From contig CABQHR010000013.1 in assembly GCA_902463875.1 (NCBI GenBank), positions 1 through 18,529 of the forward strand: a DNA stretch of 18,529 nt. The letters run 5' to 3'. Shown in pieces: positions 6,735-14,804 of this stretch. A program made the translations under genes and the position numbers. Position 1 is the stretch's first letter, and the number at the start of each line of letters is the position of its first letter. The notes under the pieces are model-generated. The model ran no database searches and was not told where the DNA came from. It saw nothing but the letters and a program-made list of their open reading frames with translations. Source of the DNA: an uncultured Collinsella sp. Lineage in GTDB: Bacteria > Actinomycetota > Coriobacteriia > Coriobacteriales > Coriobacteriaceae.

Positions 6735-7919
6735 GTGGGCAAGGCTAAGGCTAAAGCGAAGAAAAAGACGACGGGGGCGCGGGCTAAGCGTGATCGTCGT
6801 CGGAAGCTCGCGACCGAGGCTCCCGCATCTGCTGAGGAGTTGCTGGCGAGTGTACCGGGGCTTGACGCGCTGCGGGACGTTCCGGCGTTTGATGACCTGC
6901 CGGTCGATGAAGCCCAGCAGGCTGCCTTTGATGATTTCTGCGCGCATGTCGAGGAGCCCGAGCAGATGCAGCTTGGCGCCGTGGTGCGCTTGGATCGCGG
7001 GTTTCCACTGGTGGCGACTGCCGATGACACGTTTCGTGCCGAGCATGCTGTGGGGTTTGCCAAGTCACGCGGCGAGGACGAGGTCCTGCTGCCTGCCGTG
7101 GGCGATCGTGTGGCGGTGCGCCGCGCTCCCGGGCACGATATGGGCGTGATTGAGTGCGTGCTGCCGCGCCGTACGAGCTTTGAGCGTTGGCGCGGCCGTG
7201 CCCGCGGAGAGCGCCAGGTGCTCTGCTCCAACGTGGATAGCGTGCTAATCGTGCAGGCGCTCGGTGCCGGCGAGGTGCTGCTCGACCGCGTGGCGCGCTC
7301 GCTGGTGTTGGCGCTCGACTGCGATGCCGAACCGGTGGTGGTACTCACCAAAGCTGACCGCTGCGATGCCGAGGAATTCGAGCGCGATCTGGACCGCGTG
7401 CGCCGCCTGGTGGGTCCGGACGTGCGCGTGATCGTGACGTCCTCTGCCGAGGGCCGCGGCCTGGACGAGGTCCGTGCCTGCGTGCCCGCCGGGAGCTGCG
7501 CCATGATTCTGGGCGAGTCGGGTGCCGGCAAGTCGACGCTGCTCAATGCACTGCTGGGCCACGATACGTTGGCGACCGGCGGTGTGCGCGAACGCGACGA
7601 CCAAGGCCGTCACACTACCGTCGCGCGCGTGATGGTGGCGCTGCCGGGCGACGCCGGCGTGATCGCCGATGCCCCGGGTCTGCGCAGTTTGCCGCTCGTG
7701 GGACATGAGCGGGGTCTGGCGCGCGCCTTCCCCGAGATTGTCGAGGCATCGCGTGCGTGCCGGTTTGGCGATTGCACGCATGTCCATGAGCCGGGTTGCG
7801 CCGTTCGCGAGGCCGAGGACGCCGGGCAGATCGACAGCCTGCGTCTGGAAACGTTCCAAAACCTGGCGTCATCCATGCGCGTGAGCGCTCAAATGCTCGA
7901 TCCCGATGTCCATCTGTAA
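6735..7919 (+). CDS. rsgA: Small ribosomal subunit biogenesis GTPase RsgA
   Basis: Circularly permuted GTPase that assists late 30S assembly and is stimulated by the ribosome. The 394-residue product has a Lys-rich N-terminal tail (KAKAKAKKK), an OB-fold region, then the permuted motif order G4 TKAD, G1 GESGAGKST (K266), the T-rich G2 segment and G3 DAPG. It ends with a zinc site whose ligands fit C342, C347, H349 and C355. The frame is open from 6633, but a terminator lies in that extension. GTG at 6735 has GGGAGG (6724-6729) five bases upstream, so I chose it. It is slightly longer than the E. coli protein because of the basic tail, which may contact rRNA. Its own promoter is not obvious in the short gap after the terminator, although TTTAAAATA lies just after it. 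Confidence 0.95.
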   Translation: MGKAKAKAKKKTTGARAKRDRRRKLATEAPASAEELLASVPGLDALRDVPAFDDLPVDEAQQAAFDDFCAHVEEPEQMQLGAVVRLDRGFPLVATADDTFRAEHAVGFAKSRGEDEVLLPAVGDRVAVRRAPGHDMGVIECVLPRRTSFERWRGRARGERQVLCSNVDSVLIVQALGAGEVLLDRVARSLVLALDCDAEPVVVLTKADRCDAEEFERDLDRVRRLVGPDVRVIVTSSAEGRGLDEVRACVPAGSCAMILGESGAGKSTLLNALLGHDTLATGGVRERDDQGRHTTVARVMVALPGDAGVIADAPGLRSLPLVGHERGLARAFPEIVEASRACRFGDCTHVHEPGCAVREAEDAGQIDSLRLETFQNLASSMRVSAQMLDPDVHL

Positions 7920-7936
7920 TTGATTTTTCCTATGAC

Positions 7937-7970
7937 AGCCGTCTCCCAACTGTTCGGGAGACGGCTTTTT
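7937..7970 (+). terminator. Intrinsic terminator after rsgA
   Basis: GCCGTCTCCC (7938-7947) and GGGAGACGGC (7956-7965) form a perfect 10-bp stem with an 8-nt loop, followed by TTTTT (7966-7970). It separates rsgA from the pilus operon. Confidence 0.95.
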
Positions 7971-8000
7971 GCTGCGGAAAAGCCTCGAAACATGCAGTTT

Positions 8001-8060
8001 GCTGACGTGCTGACCAAAACCTTGCCACGAGCTTGACGGGCTGGTCAGCTTTTGGTCAGC
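8001..8060. promoter_or_regulatory. Cluster of four GCTGAC half-sites upstream of the tad operon
   Basis: GCTGAC occurs at 8001-8006 and 8009-8014. Its complement GTCAGC occurs at 8044-8049 and 8055-8060, both within GGTCAGC. GCTGACCAAAA (8009-8019) and TTTTGGTCAGC (8050-8060) are an exact 11-bp inverted repeat. The last copy ends seven bases before a TTGACA box. This is the arrangement expected of a binding region for a dimeric or cooperative regulator; which protein binds is unknown. Confidence 0.5.
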
Positions 8061-8067
8061 GATTGGT

Positions 8068-8096
8068 TTGACATCGAAAACCAAGATCGCGATTGC
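8068..8096 (+). promoter_or_regulatory. Candidate tad operon promoter
   Basis: A perfect -35 box TTGACA (8068-8073) is followed after 17 bases by GATTGC (8091-8096), a poor -10. The weak -10 next to the upstream half-site cluster suggests activator-dependent expression. The leader to the cpaB start would be about 70 nt. Confidence 0.4.
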
Positions 8097-8170
8097 GCCG
8101 CTTTGCACTCTGACCGCTCAGACAATGGTGGTACGGGCATTCGCCCGGCACTGCCATGAGAGGAGCGGCC

Positions 8171-8830
8171 GTGAACAAGAGCAAGCGCATCGCCATCAGT
8201 CTGGTCGCGGGCGTGCTCGCTGCTCTGCTCTGCATGGTTTACGGCTCGTCGATCCGCTCGCAAGCCGAACAGGTCCAGGCTGAGACCTTGGCCAAGTACG
8301 GTGGCGATCGCGTCGAGGTTTGCGTCGCGGCGCGCGATATCGATGTGGGCGAGACCCTCGATGAGACCAATGTCATAACCCAGGAATGGCTGACGAGCCT
8401 GCTGCCGCGTGACGCAGCGACCGAGCTGCGCCAGGTGCGCGGCGACGTGACGACTTCGCGTATTCCCAAAAACGCCGTGATCTGCAATGTCTACACCAAG
8501 GCCGAGAGCCGCAAGCTCGAGGTGCCTAAGGGCAAGGTTGCCGTTTCGGTGGCGGTCGATGCCGAGCACTCGGTCGGCGGTGCCACGGGCGTGGGCAGCT
8601 ACGTGGACGTGTACGTGCAAAAGGACGGCGTGACCGATCGGCTGTGCGGCGCGCACGTGATCGATACCAGTGAGGATTCCGGTGCCACGCGCGAGGGCAA
8701 GATCGAATGGGTGACGCTGGCGGCTGACCCCGAAGACGTCAAGGAACTGCTGGGAGCCTCGGGCAAGGGAACGGTCAGCTTGACGATTCCCGCCACGGCG
8801 CGCGGCAAAAAGAGCGGAGGCGACGAGTGA
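8171..8830 (+). CDS. cpaB: Flp pilus assembly protein CpaB/RcpC (SAF domain)
   Basis: Membrane-anchored assembly factor of the Tad pilus. The 219-residue product has a single N-terminal membrane segment (about residues 6-25). A SAF-type domain follows, with VCVAARDIDVGETLDETN and a SRIPKNAVI stretch, and then an RcpC-like beta-rich region (KGKVAVSVAVDAEHSVGGATGVGSYVDVYV). It is short, as is common in monoderm bacteria. In proteobacteria this protein works with the secretin, which is absent here, so its role may be with the cell wall or pilus base. GTG at 8171 follows GAGAGGAG (8158-8164) with six bases of spacing and is preferred to the in-frame ATG at 8156. It is the first gene of the operon, and its stop overlaps the next start (TGATG). 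Confidence 0.88.
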   Translation: MNKSKRIAISLVAGVLAALLCMVYGSSIRSQAEQVQAETLAKYGGDRVEVCVAARDIDVGETLDETNVITQEWLTSLLPRDAATELRQVRGDVTTSRIPKNAVICNVYTKAESRKLEVPKGKVAVSVAVDAEHSVGGATGVGSYVDVYVQKDGVTDRLCGAHVIDTSEDSGATREGKIEWVTLAADPEDVKELLGASGKGTVSLTIPATARGKKSGGDE

Positions 8831-10479
8831 TGAAGGCGATCTGGCTTGCGTGCTGCGCGTGCGGCGATTACGGGCTGTTGCAGCGGGAAGTCGAGGGCCG
8901 TGATGTGGGTGCACAGGTGCTTCGCGTGGGTGACCTGGACGGGCTGGTTTCCATGGCGCGGGCGTTTCCGTCGCGCCGCGGGGCTGCCATCATCGCGGCG
9001 TCTCTGTTTGATACCGAAGATGTGCGCAAGACTGTTGCGCGCCTGACGGCCGAAGGCCGCGTGAGTCGCGTGGTCGTGTTGATAGAAGCGCTCGATCCGT
9101 CGGATATCGAGGGGCTGTTTCGCGCGGGGGCGACCGAGGTCATCGCTGCACACAGTATATGCGGCAACGGGCGCGCGGGCGAGGGAGCGGTTGATTCCGA
9201 TCGGAGCATGACGATTGAGCCCGATGCTTTTGTTGATAGGGAACCCGGGGCGCCTCGCGCTACAAGAGGCCCGCGTGTTGATGATTATGGAAAAGCGGAA
9301 GCCGAGCATGGTCGGCGCCCCCGGAACCCCCTTGTATACGATGACGCTGGAGGGCCGGCGCAGCATGCTGGCGATTCCCCGGCTGTAGATATGGGATACG
9401 TGCACGGCGTGAATCTGGCGGATGAACTCGATGAAGTTGAGGGCTTTGCCGGGTGCGGCGAGTTGTCGCTGATGCAGCATGAGCAGATTGCGCAGAACGA
9501 GCCTGCCTCGCAGACCGAACAAGCAGCCATGCCGGCTTGGACGCAGCACGTGGTTGCGGCGGGGGAGACGGGGACGCTGTCACCGACGCCCGCCCCGCCG
9601 CCTCCGATGCCGCCGGCAGACGCTGCCGCTTCGCCGCATCGAGCTCCGGTCATCTGCGCCATTTCGGGTTCGGGCGGTTGCGGCAAGTCGACGATCGTTG
9701 CCACCATGGCACACACATCGTCGCTGTTGGGCTTGCGTGCCGCCGTGCTCGACCTGGACCTGATGTTTGGAAACCTTTACGACTTGTTAGGCGTCGATGC
9801 TCCGCGCGATATGGCGGCACTTATCGAGCCGTCGGCGGCGGGCACGCTCACCGAGCCGGATATCGTAGCCGCTTCGATGCGCGTGGCACCGGGCATTACG
9901 CTCTGGGGTCCCGTCGCGGCGCCCGAGCAAGCCGAGCTCATGGCACGTCCGGTGGAGCTACTGCTTGATGTCCTGCGTCGCGAATCCGACGTGGTCTTTA
10001 TCGATACCTCGGTCTTTTGGGGCGACGCCGTGGCGGCTGCGGTGGCGGCGAGCGACCGTTGCCTGGTCGTTGGCGATGCGGCGGTGTCGTCCGCGACATC
10101 GGCGTCGCGCGTCATTGAACTGGCAAGTCGAGTAGGTGTGCCGCGCACGCGCATGAGCGCCGTGTTCAACCGGTTCGGTGCGCGCGGGGCAGACGAGGAC
10201 GTCGCCATGCGCTTTGAGATTGCCTGTGCGTTGAGCTCCAAGATTCGTATCGCCGATGGCGGGCAGGATCTCGCCGCGCTCATGGCGTTTGGGCGCGCTG
10301 ACGAGGCAGTGGGGCAGACCAGCGCTTTTGCGACTAGCGTGCGCGAGGCCACGCGCGAGATGCTCGTGGAACTGGGGTGCGCCGTCGGCCCTTGGAGCGA
10401 TATGGTCGCCGACCGTGCAACGCGCACCGAACGCCCGCGTATCCGCCTTCCCTGGTCGCGCGAGGGTGATCAGCGATGA
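8830..10479 (+). CDS. tadZ: TadZ/CpaE-like pilus localisation ATPase
   Basis: Predicted cytoplasmic protein of 549 residues that places the Tad machine in the cell. An N-terminal receiver-like domain (about 1-110) is followed by a long Pro/Ala/acidic, low-complexity linker (about 115-275), then a MinD/ParA-type ATPase domain starting at ICAISGSGGCGKST (K286) with the downstream LDLDLMFGN block. The deviant Walker A has Ser where most MinD/ParA proteins have the signature lysine, as in other divergent TadZ proteins, so ATP-driven dimerisation may be altered. ATG at 8830 overlaps the cpaB stop by one base, with GGAGG (8816-8820) upstream. Its end overlaps the tadA start (ATGA). Confidence 0.88.
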   Translation: MKAIWLACCACGDYGLLQREVEGRDVGAQVLRVGDLDGLVSMARAFPSRRGAAIIAASLFDTEDVRKTVARLTAEGRVSRVVVLIEALDPSDIEGLFRAGATEVIAAHSICGNGRAGEGAVDSDRSMTIEPDAFVDREPGAPRATRGPRVDDYGKAEAEHGRRPRNPLVYDDAGGPAQHAGDSPAVDMGYVHGVNLADELDEVEGFAGCGELSLMQHEQIAQNEPASQTEQAAMPAWTQHVVAAGETGTLSPTPAPPPPMPPADAAASPHRAPVICAISGSGGCGKSTIVATMAHTSSLLGLRAAVLDLDLMFGNLYDLLGVDAPRDMAALIEPSAAGTLTEPDIVAASMRVAPGITLWGPVAAPEQAELMARPVELLLDVLRRESDVVFIDTSVFWGDAVAAAVAASDRCLVVGDAAVSSATSASRVIELASRVGVPRTRMSAVFNRFGARGADEDVAMRFEIACALSSKIRIADGGQDLAALMAFGRADEAVGQTSAFATSVREATREMLVELGCAVGPWSDMVADRATRTERPRIRLPWSREGDQR

Positions 10480-11804
10480 GCCTGCAAACGAGGATTAAGG
10501 CTGCCGGCGCTGCGGCGGCGGCAGCGCCTGTAGATGCGGGGCGTCGCCGCGCCGTGAAACGACGCACCAAGCGCGCCGTGATGGACCGCATGGGTTACGA
10601 CGAAGTGGCGCGTATCAGCGCCTATATCGACCCGGCACTTGCCCGCTCGGAATTGCGTCCTGCGGTGGAGGCGGCGCTCAATGTTGAGGAGCCGACCGAT
10701 CTCGCGACGCCCGAGCGCGAGACTATCATCGACGAGATTTTGGATGACGTGGTGGGCTTGGGGCCGTTGCAGCCGCTCATCGAGGACGACACCGTTACCG
10801 AGATCATGATCAACGGCTGCCGCTCGGCTTTCTTTGAACGCGGCGGCGTCTTGTACCCCATCGAGCATGCGTTTGAGGACGACGAGCAGATCCGTGTGCT
10901 TATCGACCGCATTATCTCGCCACTTGGCCGCCGTATCGACGAACGCAGCCCCATCGTCAACGCCCGCCTCAAAACGGGTTATCGCGTCAACGCGGTGATT
11001 CCGCCTGTGGCGATTGACGGACCGATTCTCACCATCCGAAAGTTCTCGGACCGTATCTGCTCGCTGGACGAGCTTGTGGGGCTGGGGTCGCTGCCGCTTT
11101 GGTATGCGCAGCTGCTGTCGTGTGCGGTGTCGCTGCGACAGGACCTGGCGGTTGCGGGAGGCACGGGATCTGGTAAGACCACCCTACTCAACGCGTTGTC
11201 ATGTGAGATTTCCACCGGCGAGCGCATCGTGACGATCGAGGACTCTGCCGAGCTCAAGTTTGCACATCATCCGCACGTGGTGCGCCTAGAGGCGCGCGAG
11301 GCTTCAATTGAGGGTGAGGGCGCGGTGACGATCCGCGACCTGGTAACTAATGCCCTACGCATGCGCCCCGACCGCATCGTGGTGGGCGAGGTGCGCGGTG
11401 CCGAGTGCTGCGACATGTTGCAGGCCATGAACACGGGCCACGACGGGTCGCTCACCACACTTCATGCGGGTTCAGAACAGGAGACCGTGGTGCGTCTGAC
11501 GTTGCTTGCACGTTATGGCATCGATCTGCCGAGCGAGCTCATCGAGGAGCAGATTGCCATGGCGCTCGACGGCATCGTGATGTCCGAGCGCCACGCCGAT
11601 GGCAGGCGTTTCGTCTCCTCGTATTCGGGGGTGCGACGCGCCGCATCGGGCGGCGTAGAGCTCGAGCGCTATGTGACGTTCGATGCCGCCGAGCGCACCT
11701 GGACGCTTGACCGCGAGCCGCCGTTTATCGCAGAAGGCCTGCGGTCGGGGACGCTCACACAAGAGGAGGTGGACGAATGGAGATCACTGTGCCCCTCGTC
11801 GTAG
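10476..11804 (+). CDS. tadA: TadA/CpaF type IVc pilus motor ATPase
   Basis: Secretion ATPase of the VirB11/PulE group, a cytoplasmic hexamer that drives Flp pilus extension (and, in some species, retraction). The 442-residue product contains an Ala/Arg-rich N-terminal tail, an N-terminal domain with [17 protein letters not shown] and TEIMING, Walker [10 protein letters not shown] (K234), the Asp box IEDSAEL, Walker [15 protein letters not shown] and the His box [12 protein letters not shown] (about 320-331). All catalytic blocks are intact and the length is normal. Its start overlaps tadZ by four bases and its end overlaps tadB by 28 bases. Confidence 0.96.
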   Translation: MSLQTRIKAAGAAAAAAPVDAGRRRAVKRRTKRAVMDRMGYDEVARISAYIDPALARSELRPAVEAALNVEEPTDLATPERETIIDEILDDVVGLGPLQPLIEDDTVTEIMINGCRSAFFERGGVLYPIEHAFEDDEQIRVLIDRIISPLGRRIDERSPIVNARLKTGYRVNAVIPPVAIDGPILTIRKFSDRICSLDELVGLGSLPLWYAQLLSCAVSLRQDLAVAGGTGSGKTTLLNALSCEISTGERIVTIEDSAELKFAHHPHVVRLEAREASIEGEGAVTIRDLVTNALRMRPDRIVVGEVRGAECCDMLQAMNTGHDGSLTTLHAGSEQETVVRLTLLARYGIDLPSELIEEQIAMALDGIVMSERHADGRRFVSSYSGVRRAASGGVELERYVTFDAAERTWTLDREPPFIAEGLRSGTLTQEEVDEWRSLCPSS

Positions 11805-12703
11805 GGGGCTTGGCAGGGCTTTCTGTCGCGACGGCGTGCGGGGCGGAACCTCGTGTGCCGCAGGTACCGCCGGCGGAGCTGGCACGTCAGGCGCTCGAGA
11901 CGGTGGCAGAGAAGCTGCCGCGTGAGCTGGTGGAAAACGATCTGCTGAAAAAGATCGCCCGTTCGTGGGCATCGCTGGCTCCGGCGCATCGCCTTGGCCT
12001 CGTGATCGAAGATGCTTCGGGACGTTTGGCGTTTCTGCTGCTATCGAGCGGTGTCTGCTGCGTTTTACTAACGATGGTGTCGTTATCGCCCCTCGGATTT
12101 GCCTTGGGACTTGTTGCTCCGTTTGCCGTTGGTGCCGCTCGGGATGGCTTTGAGAGCCGGCGCGAGCAACACGATGCAGAAGAGGCAATGCCCGAGGCGT
12201 TTACCGCACTTTCCATGTCGCTTGCCTCGGGACATTCGCTGGCCCAGGGCATGCGCTTTGTGGGCGCTCATGCGCAAGAGCCAGTGCATACCGAGTTTTT
12301 GCGGGTGGCGGCGGCGATCGATTGCGGCATCTCGGCGACCGACGCGCTCGATGACTTGCTCGTACGTATCGACGCCCCCGGTCTTTCGCTTGTGACCTTG
12401 GCGCTTAAGGTGTCTCAGCGCACCGGCGCTCCGCTTGCCGGCTTACTGTCCGAGGCGTCGAGCATGGTGGGGGAGCGCATTGAGCTCAAGCGCCGCCTGG
12501 ATGTTAAGACGTCGCAGGCTCGCATGTCTGCGCATATGGTCGCGGCGATGCCGGCGGGCATGTGCGCGGTGTTGGCGCTGCTTTCGGCAGATTTTCGTCG
12601 CGGTCTTGCGACGCCTGCCGGCGCGGGCGCTGTGGTGCTGGGTCTTGCCCTCAACGCCGTTGCCCTGGTGGTTATCCGGCGCATTATGCGGGTGGAGCTA
12701 TGA
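11777..12703 (+). CDS. tadB: TadB inner-membrane platform protein (T2SSF domain)
   Basis: Integral membrane protein of 308 residues that with TadC forms the platform on which TadA acts. There is an N-terminal hydrophobic segment and a hydrophobic pair around residues 80-115. The T2SSF cytoplasmic domain follows, with the typical EAMPEAFTALSMSLASGHSL and a LALKVSQRTGAPLAGLL second block, and then C-terminal membrane helices after about residue 250. ATG at 11777 has GAGGAGGT (11763-11770) upstream and lies inside the end of tadA, so translation is probably coupled. The stop overlaps the tadC start (ATGA). Confidence 0.92.
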   Translation: MEITVPLVVGGLAGLSVATACGAEPRVPQVPPAELARQALETVAEKLPRELVENDLLKKIARSWASLAPAHRLGLVIEDASGRLAFLLLSSGVCCVLLTMVSLSPLGFALGLVAPFAVGAARDGFESRREQHDAEEAMPEAFTALSMSLASGHSLAQGMRFVGAHAQEPVHTEFLRVAAAIDCGISATDALDDLLVRIDAPGLSLVTLALKVSQRTGAPLAGLLSEASSMVGERIELKRRLDVKTSQARMSAHMVAAMPAGMCAVLALLSADFRRGLATPAGAGAVVLGLALNAVALVVIRRIMRVEL

Positions 12704-13341
12704 GCGCCCCGGTTGCAGTTGCGGCTTGCCTGTGCGCCCTGAGCGTATTTGTCGCGACGGGTTTGGATCGGGCGGATGCACGCAAGATCGCAGGGGCCTG
12801 CAAGCGCGAGGCGGTGCTGGTCGCTGCCGCAGGTCGCTCGGTGGTCGATGCTCTGACCGCGCGAGTGAAGGGCGCGGTTGGAGCGGGCGGCCCGGCGCGA
12901 GTGTCGCTCGGCGAAGTGTCCGAGATGATCGATGTTGTTCGCTTGGGTCTTTCGGCCGGTCTTTCGTTTGATGCGGCGCTTGAGATTTTCTGCGCCAACC
13001 GCCGGTCAGTGCTGGCTCTTCGCCTTGAGCGAGCCTGCATGGCGTGGCAGGTGGGCGTGGGCACGCGTGAGGACGAGTTGTTGGCCGCCGCGCGCGACTT
13101 GGACGTGCGAGCGCTCGAGACCTTTGCCATCACGGTGGGGCAGGCGCTCGCCCTGGGTGCCCCACTTGCCGAGACGCTGGCCGCTCAAAGTCGCGAGATC
13201 CGTGCGGCTCATCGCGCCGCGGTCGAGCGCGAGATCGAGCGTGCGCCCGTCAAGCTGCTGATTCCCACCGGCACGCTCATCTTGCCGGCGTTGCTTCTGT
13301 CCATATTGGGCCCGCTGCTGGGAGCAGGCGGGATGATGTAG
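12700..13341 (+). CDS. tadC: TadC inner-membrane platform protein (T2SSF domain)
   Basis: Second platform protein, 213 residues, short for TadC. A hydrophobic N-terminus is followed by a T2SSF domain (EMIDVVRLGLSAGLSFDAAL and ITVGQALALGAPLAETL), with a C-terminal membrane helix (LLIPTGTLILPALLLSILGP). The reading frame stays open upstream to 12562, but the ATG at 12700 overlaps the tadB stop in the operon's usual ATGA manner and is the likely start. It is followed ten bases later by the pilin gene. Confidence 0.9.
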   Translation: MSAPVAVAACLCALSVFVATGLDRADARKIAGACKREAVLVAAAGRSVVDALTARVKGAVGAGGPARVSLGEVSEMIDVVRLGLSAGLSFDAALEIFCANRRSVLALRLERACMAWQVGVGTREDELLAAARDLDVRALETFAITVGQALALGAPLAETLAAQSREIRAAHRAAVEREIERAPVKLLIPTGTLILPALLLSILGPLLGAGGMM

Positions 13342-13351
13342 GGAGGAATAC

Positions 13352-13585
13352 ATGAACACGATGACTGACGCTGCTGGCAAGGTCCAGGGCTGGGCGTTTT
13401 GCCGGGCGGCACATGTTCGTCAGTGCGCCAAGGAGCTATTGCAGGAGGAGAGCGCACAGGGTACCACCGAGTATGCCATCTTGGTCGGCGTGCTCGTGGT
13501 GATTGCGATTATCGCCATCGTCGCATTTAAGGGCAAGGTCCAAGATCTATGGAACGCTATCAGCGAGGGCATCAACAGCCTGTAG
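13352..13585 (+). CDS. flp: Flp-family type IVc pilin, probable major subunit
   Basis: A 77-residue prepilin. The leader is long for Flp (about 35 residues) and ends EESA. The mature part would start QGTTEYAILV, with glutamate at +5 and tyrosine at +6 as in Flp pilins, followed by a hydrophobic helix (VGVLVVIAIIAIVAF) and a short tail, leaving about 42 mature residues. Cleavage after Ala rather than Gly is inferred from the Glu-5 register. A strong GGGAGGA (13341-13347) precedes the ATG. The position right after tadC and the small mature size fit a major pilin. Confidence 0.9.
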   Translation: MNTMTDAAGKVQGWAFCRAAHVRQCAKELLQEESAQGTTEYAILVGVLVVIAIIAIVAFKGKVQDLWNAISEGINSL

Positions 13586-14112
13586 AGGGCGAGCGCCCCA
13601 TCGGGGTACTGCTGGTGTTTGCTTGCCTGACCGTGGCGATAGCGGCGGTGCTTTGGGGGCTTAACGCCGCGCGGCAGCAGCGTCCTGGGGCCGCCTCCGG
13701 TTCGGGCTCAGATTCGGCGGTGGCGTCTCAAAAAGATGAGACGCGAGATGCGGACGATTCGGATGTCGCTGTCACGGCGCAAACCTTTCTGCGGACGCTC
13801 GACAAGCGGTCTGCCACTGCGACGGATTCGCCTGAGGGCAACGCGATTGCGGTCCGGCTTGCATGGTCCGAGGACCGACCGATGACCGAAGCGGCGGCGG
13901 ATATGCTGCGTGCCTATCGCGAGGTACCCACGGCGCAACTTGCTCTGAGCGGCTATCTCGACATCAAGGGAAACGTGTGGGGTGCCATCGTGCGCGACGG
14001 ACGCGGCTGGGTCGATATGGTGACAATTGCCGCGGATGCTGGCGATGCTTCGTGTCGTCTGCGCGCCGTGCGCCTGAGCCCGCAGGCAACGGACTCAAAG
14101 GAGGGATCGTGA
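13549..14112 (+). CDS. Uncharacterised membrane-anchored protein in the tad operon
   Basis: I do not recognise this 187-residue protein. It has one membrane segment near residues 18-37 (IGVLLVFACLTVAIAAVLWG), then an S/G/D-rich low-complexity stretch, then a compact region of about 110 residues with AVRLAWSEDRPMTEAAADML and a beta-rich end (GYLDIKGNVWGAIVRDGRGW). The topology suggests that most of it lies outside the membrane, possibly as a pilus-assembly or minor component. The ATG at 13549 lies 37 bases inside the pilin gene with only a weak ribosome-binding site; a GTG at 13615 is in frame but would cut the membrane helix. The next gene begins directly after its stop. Confidence 0.75.
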   Translation: MERYQRGHQQPVEGERPIGVLLVFACLTVAIAAVLWGLNAARQQRPGAASGSGSDSAVASQKDETRDADDSDVAVTAQTFLRTLDKRSATATDSPEGNAIAVRLAWSEDRPMTEAAADMLRAYREVPTAQLALSGYLDIKGNVWGAIVRDGRGWVDMVTIAADAGDASCRLRAVRLSPQATDSKEGS

Positions 14113-14113
14113 A

Positions 14114-14332
14114 ATGCATGATGTCCTGTGTGAGGAATCTGCCCAGGCGACGGTCGAATACGCCATCGTCACGGTGGCGCTGTTATCGATCGTGCTGGCG
14201 ATCGCGGGACTTTGGCGTGCCGGCACCGATGGGCGCTTGGCGGCGCTGGTTGAGCGGGCGGCATCCCATGGCGTTGCCTCGACGTCGGTTATCGACGCCG
14301 CTGCGGCCGCTAAGGACATCGCGTTGTATTGA
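14114..14332 (+). CDS. Second small pilin-like protein (Flp/TadE-like)
   Basis: A 72-residue protein with a ten-residue leader ending EESA, then QATVEYAIV and a hydrophobic helix (TVALLSIVLAIAGLW). It carries the same processing context as the flp product but a longer, Ala-rich tail (about 40 residues after the helix), so it is either a minor pilin or a TadE/F-type pseudopilin. AAAGGAGGG (14097-14105) gives a strong ribosome-binding site for the ATG at 14114. The stop TGA overlaps an ATG at 14332 that is out of frame for the next gene. Confidence 0.85.
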   Translation: MHDVLCEESAQATVEYAIVTVALLSIVLAIAGLWRAGTDGRLAALVERAASHGVASTSVIDAAAAAKDIALY

Positions 14333-14804
14333 TGCCGCGCGCGAGGACCGGGCGCAGTCTACGGTCGAGGCCGCTTTTTTGCTGCCGACGTTTCTGGCAC
14401 TCATCCTTCTCGCGCTGCAACCGGTGTGCCTGCTCTATACGCGCGCGGTCATGGAGTCTGCCGCCGCCGAGACCGCGCGGCTCATGACCACGACGACGGC
14501 GGAGGACGACGATCTTAAGGAGTTCACCCGCCGCCGACTTGCCGCAGTGCCCAACGTTTCGATCTTTCATGCCGGCGGGCCGTTGTCGTGGGATATCGAG
14601 CTTGGCCGGGCCGGTGCGGGTGGCGTCTCGTCCGTGTCCGTTTCCGGCGAGGTCAAGCCGTTGCCTGTGATCGGTGCGTTTGCGCAGGCTATGGGTGGTA
14701 CCGCCGAGGGCGGCTACGTTGAGCTCAAAGTCGATGTCTCGTATCAATCGCGTCCCGAATGGCTGGAGGGAGATTATGATTCGTGGATTGCTGCATGGGA
14801 TTAG
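14268..14804 (+). CDS. tadE: TadE-like pseudopilin with uncertain start (possible frameshift)
   Basis: The clear coding part begins near 14328 with REDRAQSTVEAAFLLP, then a membrane helix (TFLALILLALQPVCLLY) and an extracytoplasmic domain of about 110 residues ending SWIAAWD, as in TadE/TadG proteins. The motif A-Q-S-T-V-E matches the other pilin-like proteins. The start is a problem: the only in-frame ATG is at 14268, inside the preceding gene by 65 bases, with a TTG at 14274 and an ATT at 14328. An ATG at 14332 in the usual TGATG overlap is out of frame. Loss of one CG unit from the (CG)4 tract at 14336-14343 would bring it in frame as MPREDRAQSTVE. The gene may have a non-standard start, a frameshift or a sequence error. 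It overlaps the next gene by 29 bases. Confidence 0.75.
   Translation: MALPRRRLSTPLRPLRTSRCIDAAREDRAQSTVEAAFLLPTFLALILLALQPVCLLYTRAVMESAAAETARLMTTTTAEDDDLKEFTRRRLAAVPNVSIFHAGGPLSWDIELGRAGAGGVSSVSVSGEVKPLPVIGAFAQAMGGTAEGGYVELKVDVSYQSRPEWLEGDYDSWIAAWD

Noticed and set aside
13863..14267. Long upstream extension of the TadE-like frame
   Set aside because: It runs in a wrong frame through two supported genes and is Arg/Ser-rich, as expected for a shadow frame.
14336..14343. Classical phase variation by the (CG)4 tract
   Set aside because: Four dinucleotide units are too few for efficient slipped-strand switching; a fixed indel, unusual start or sequence error is more likely.
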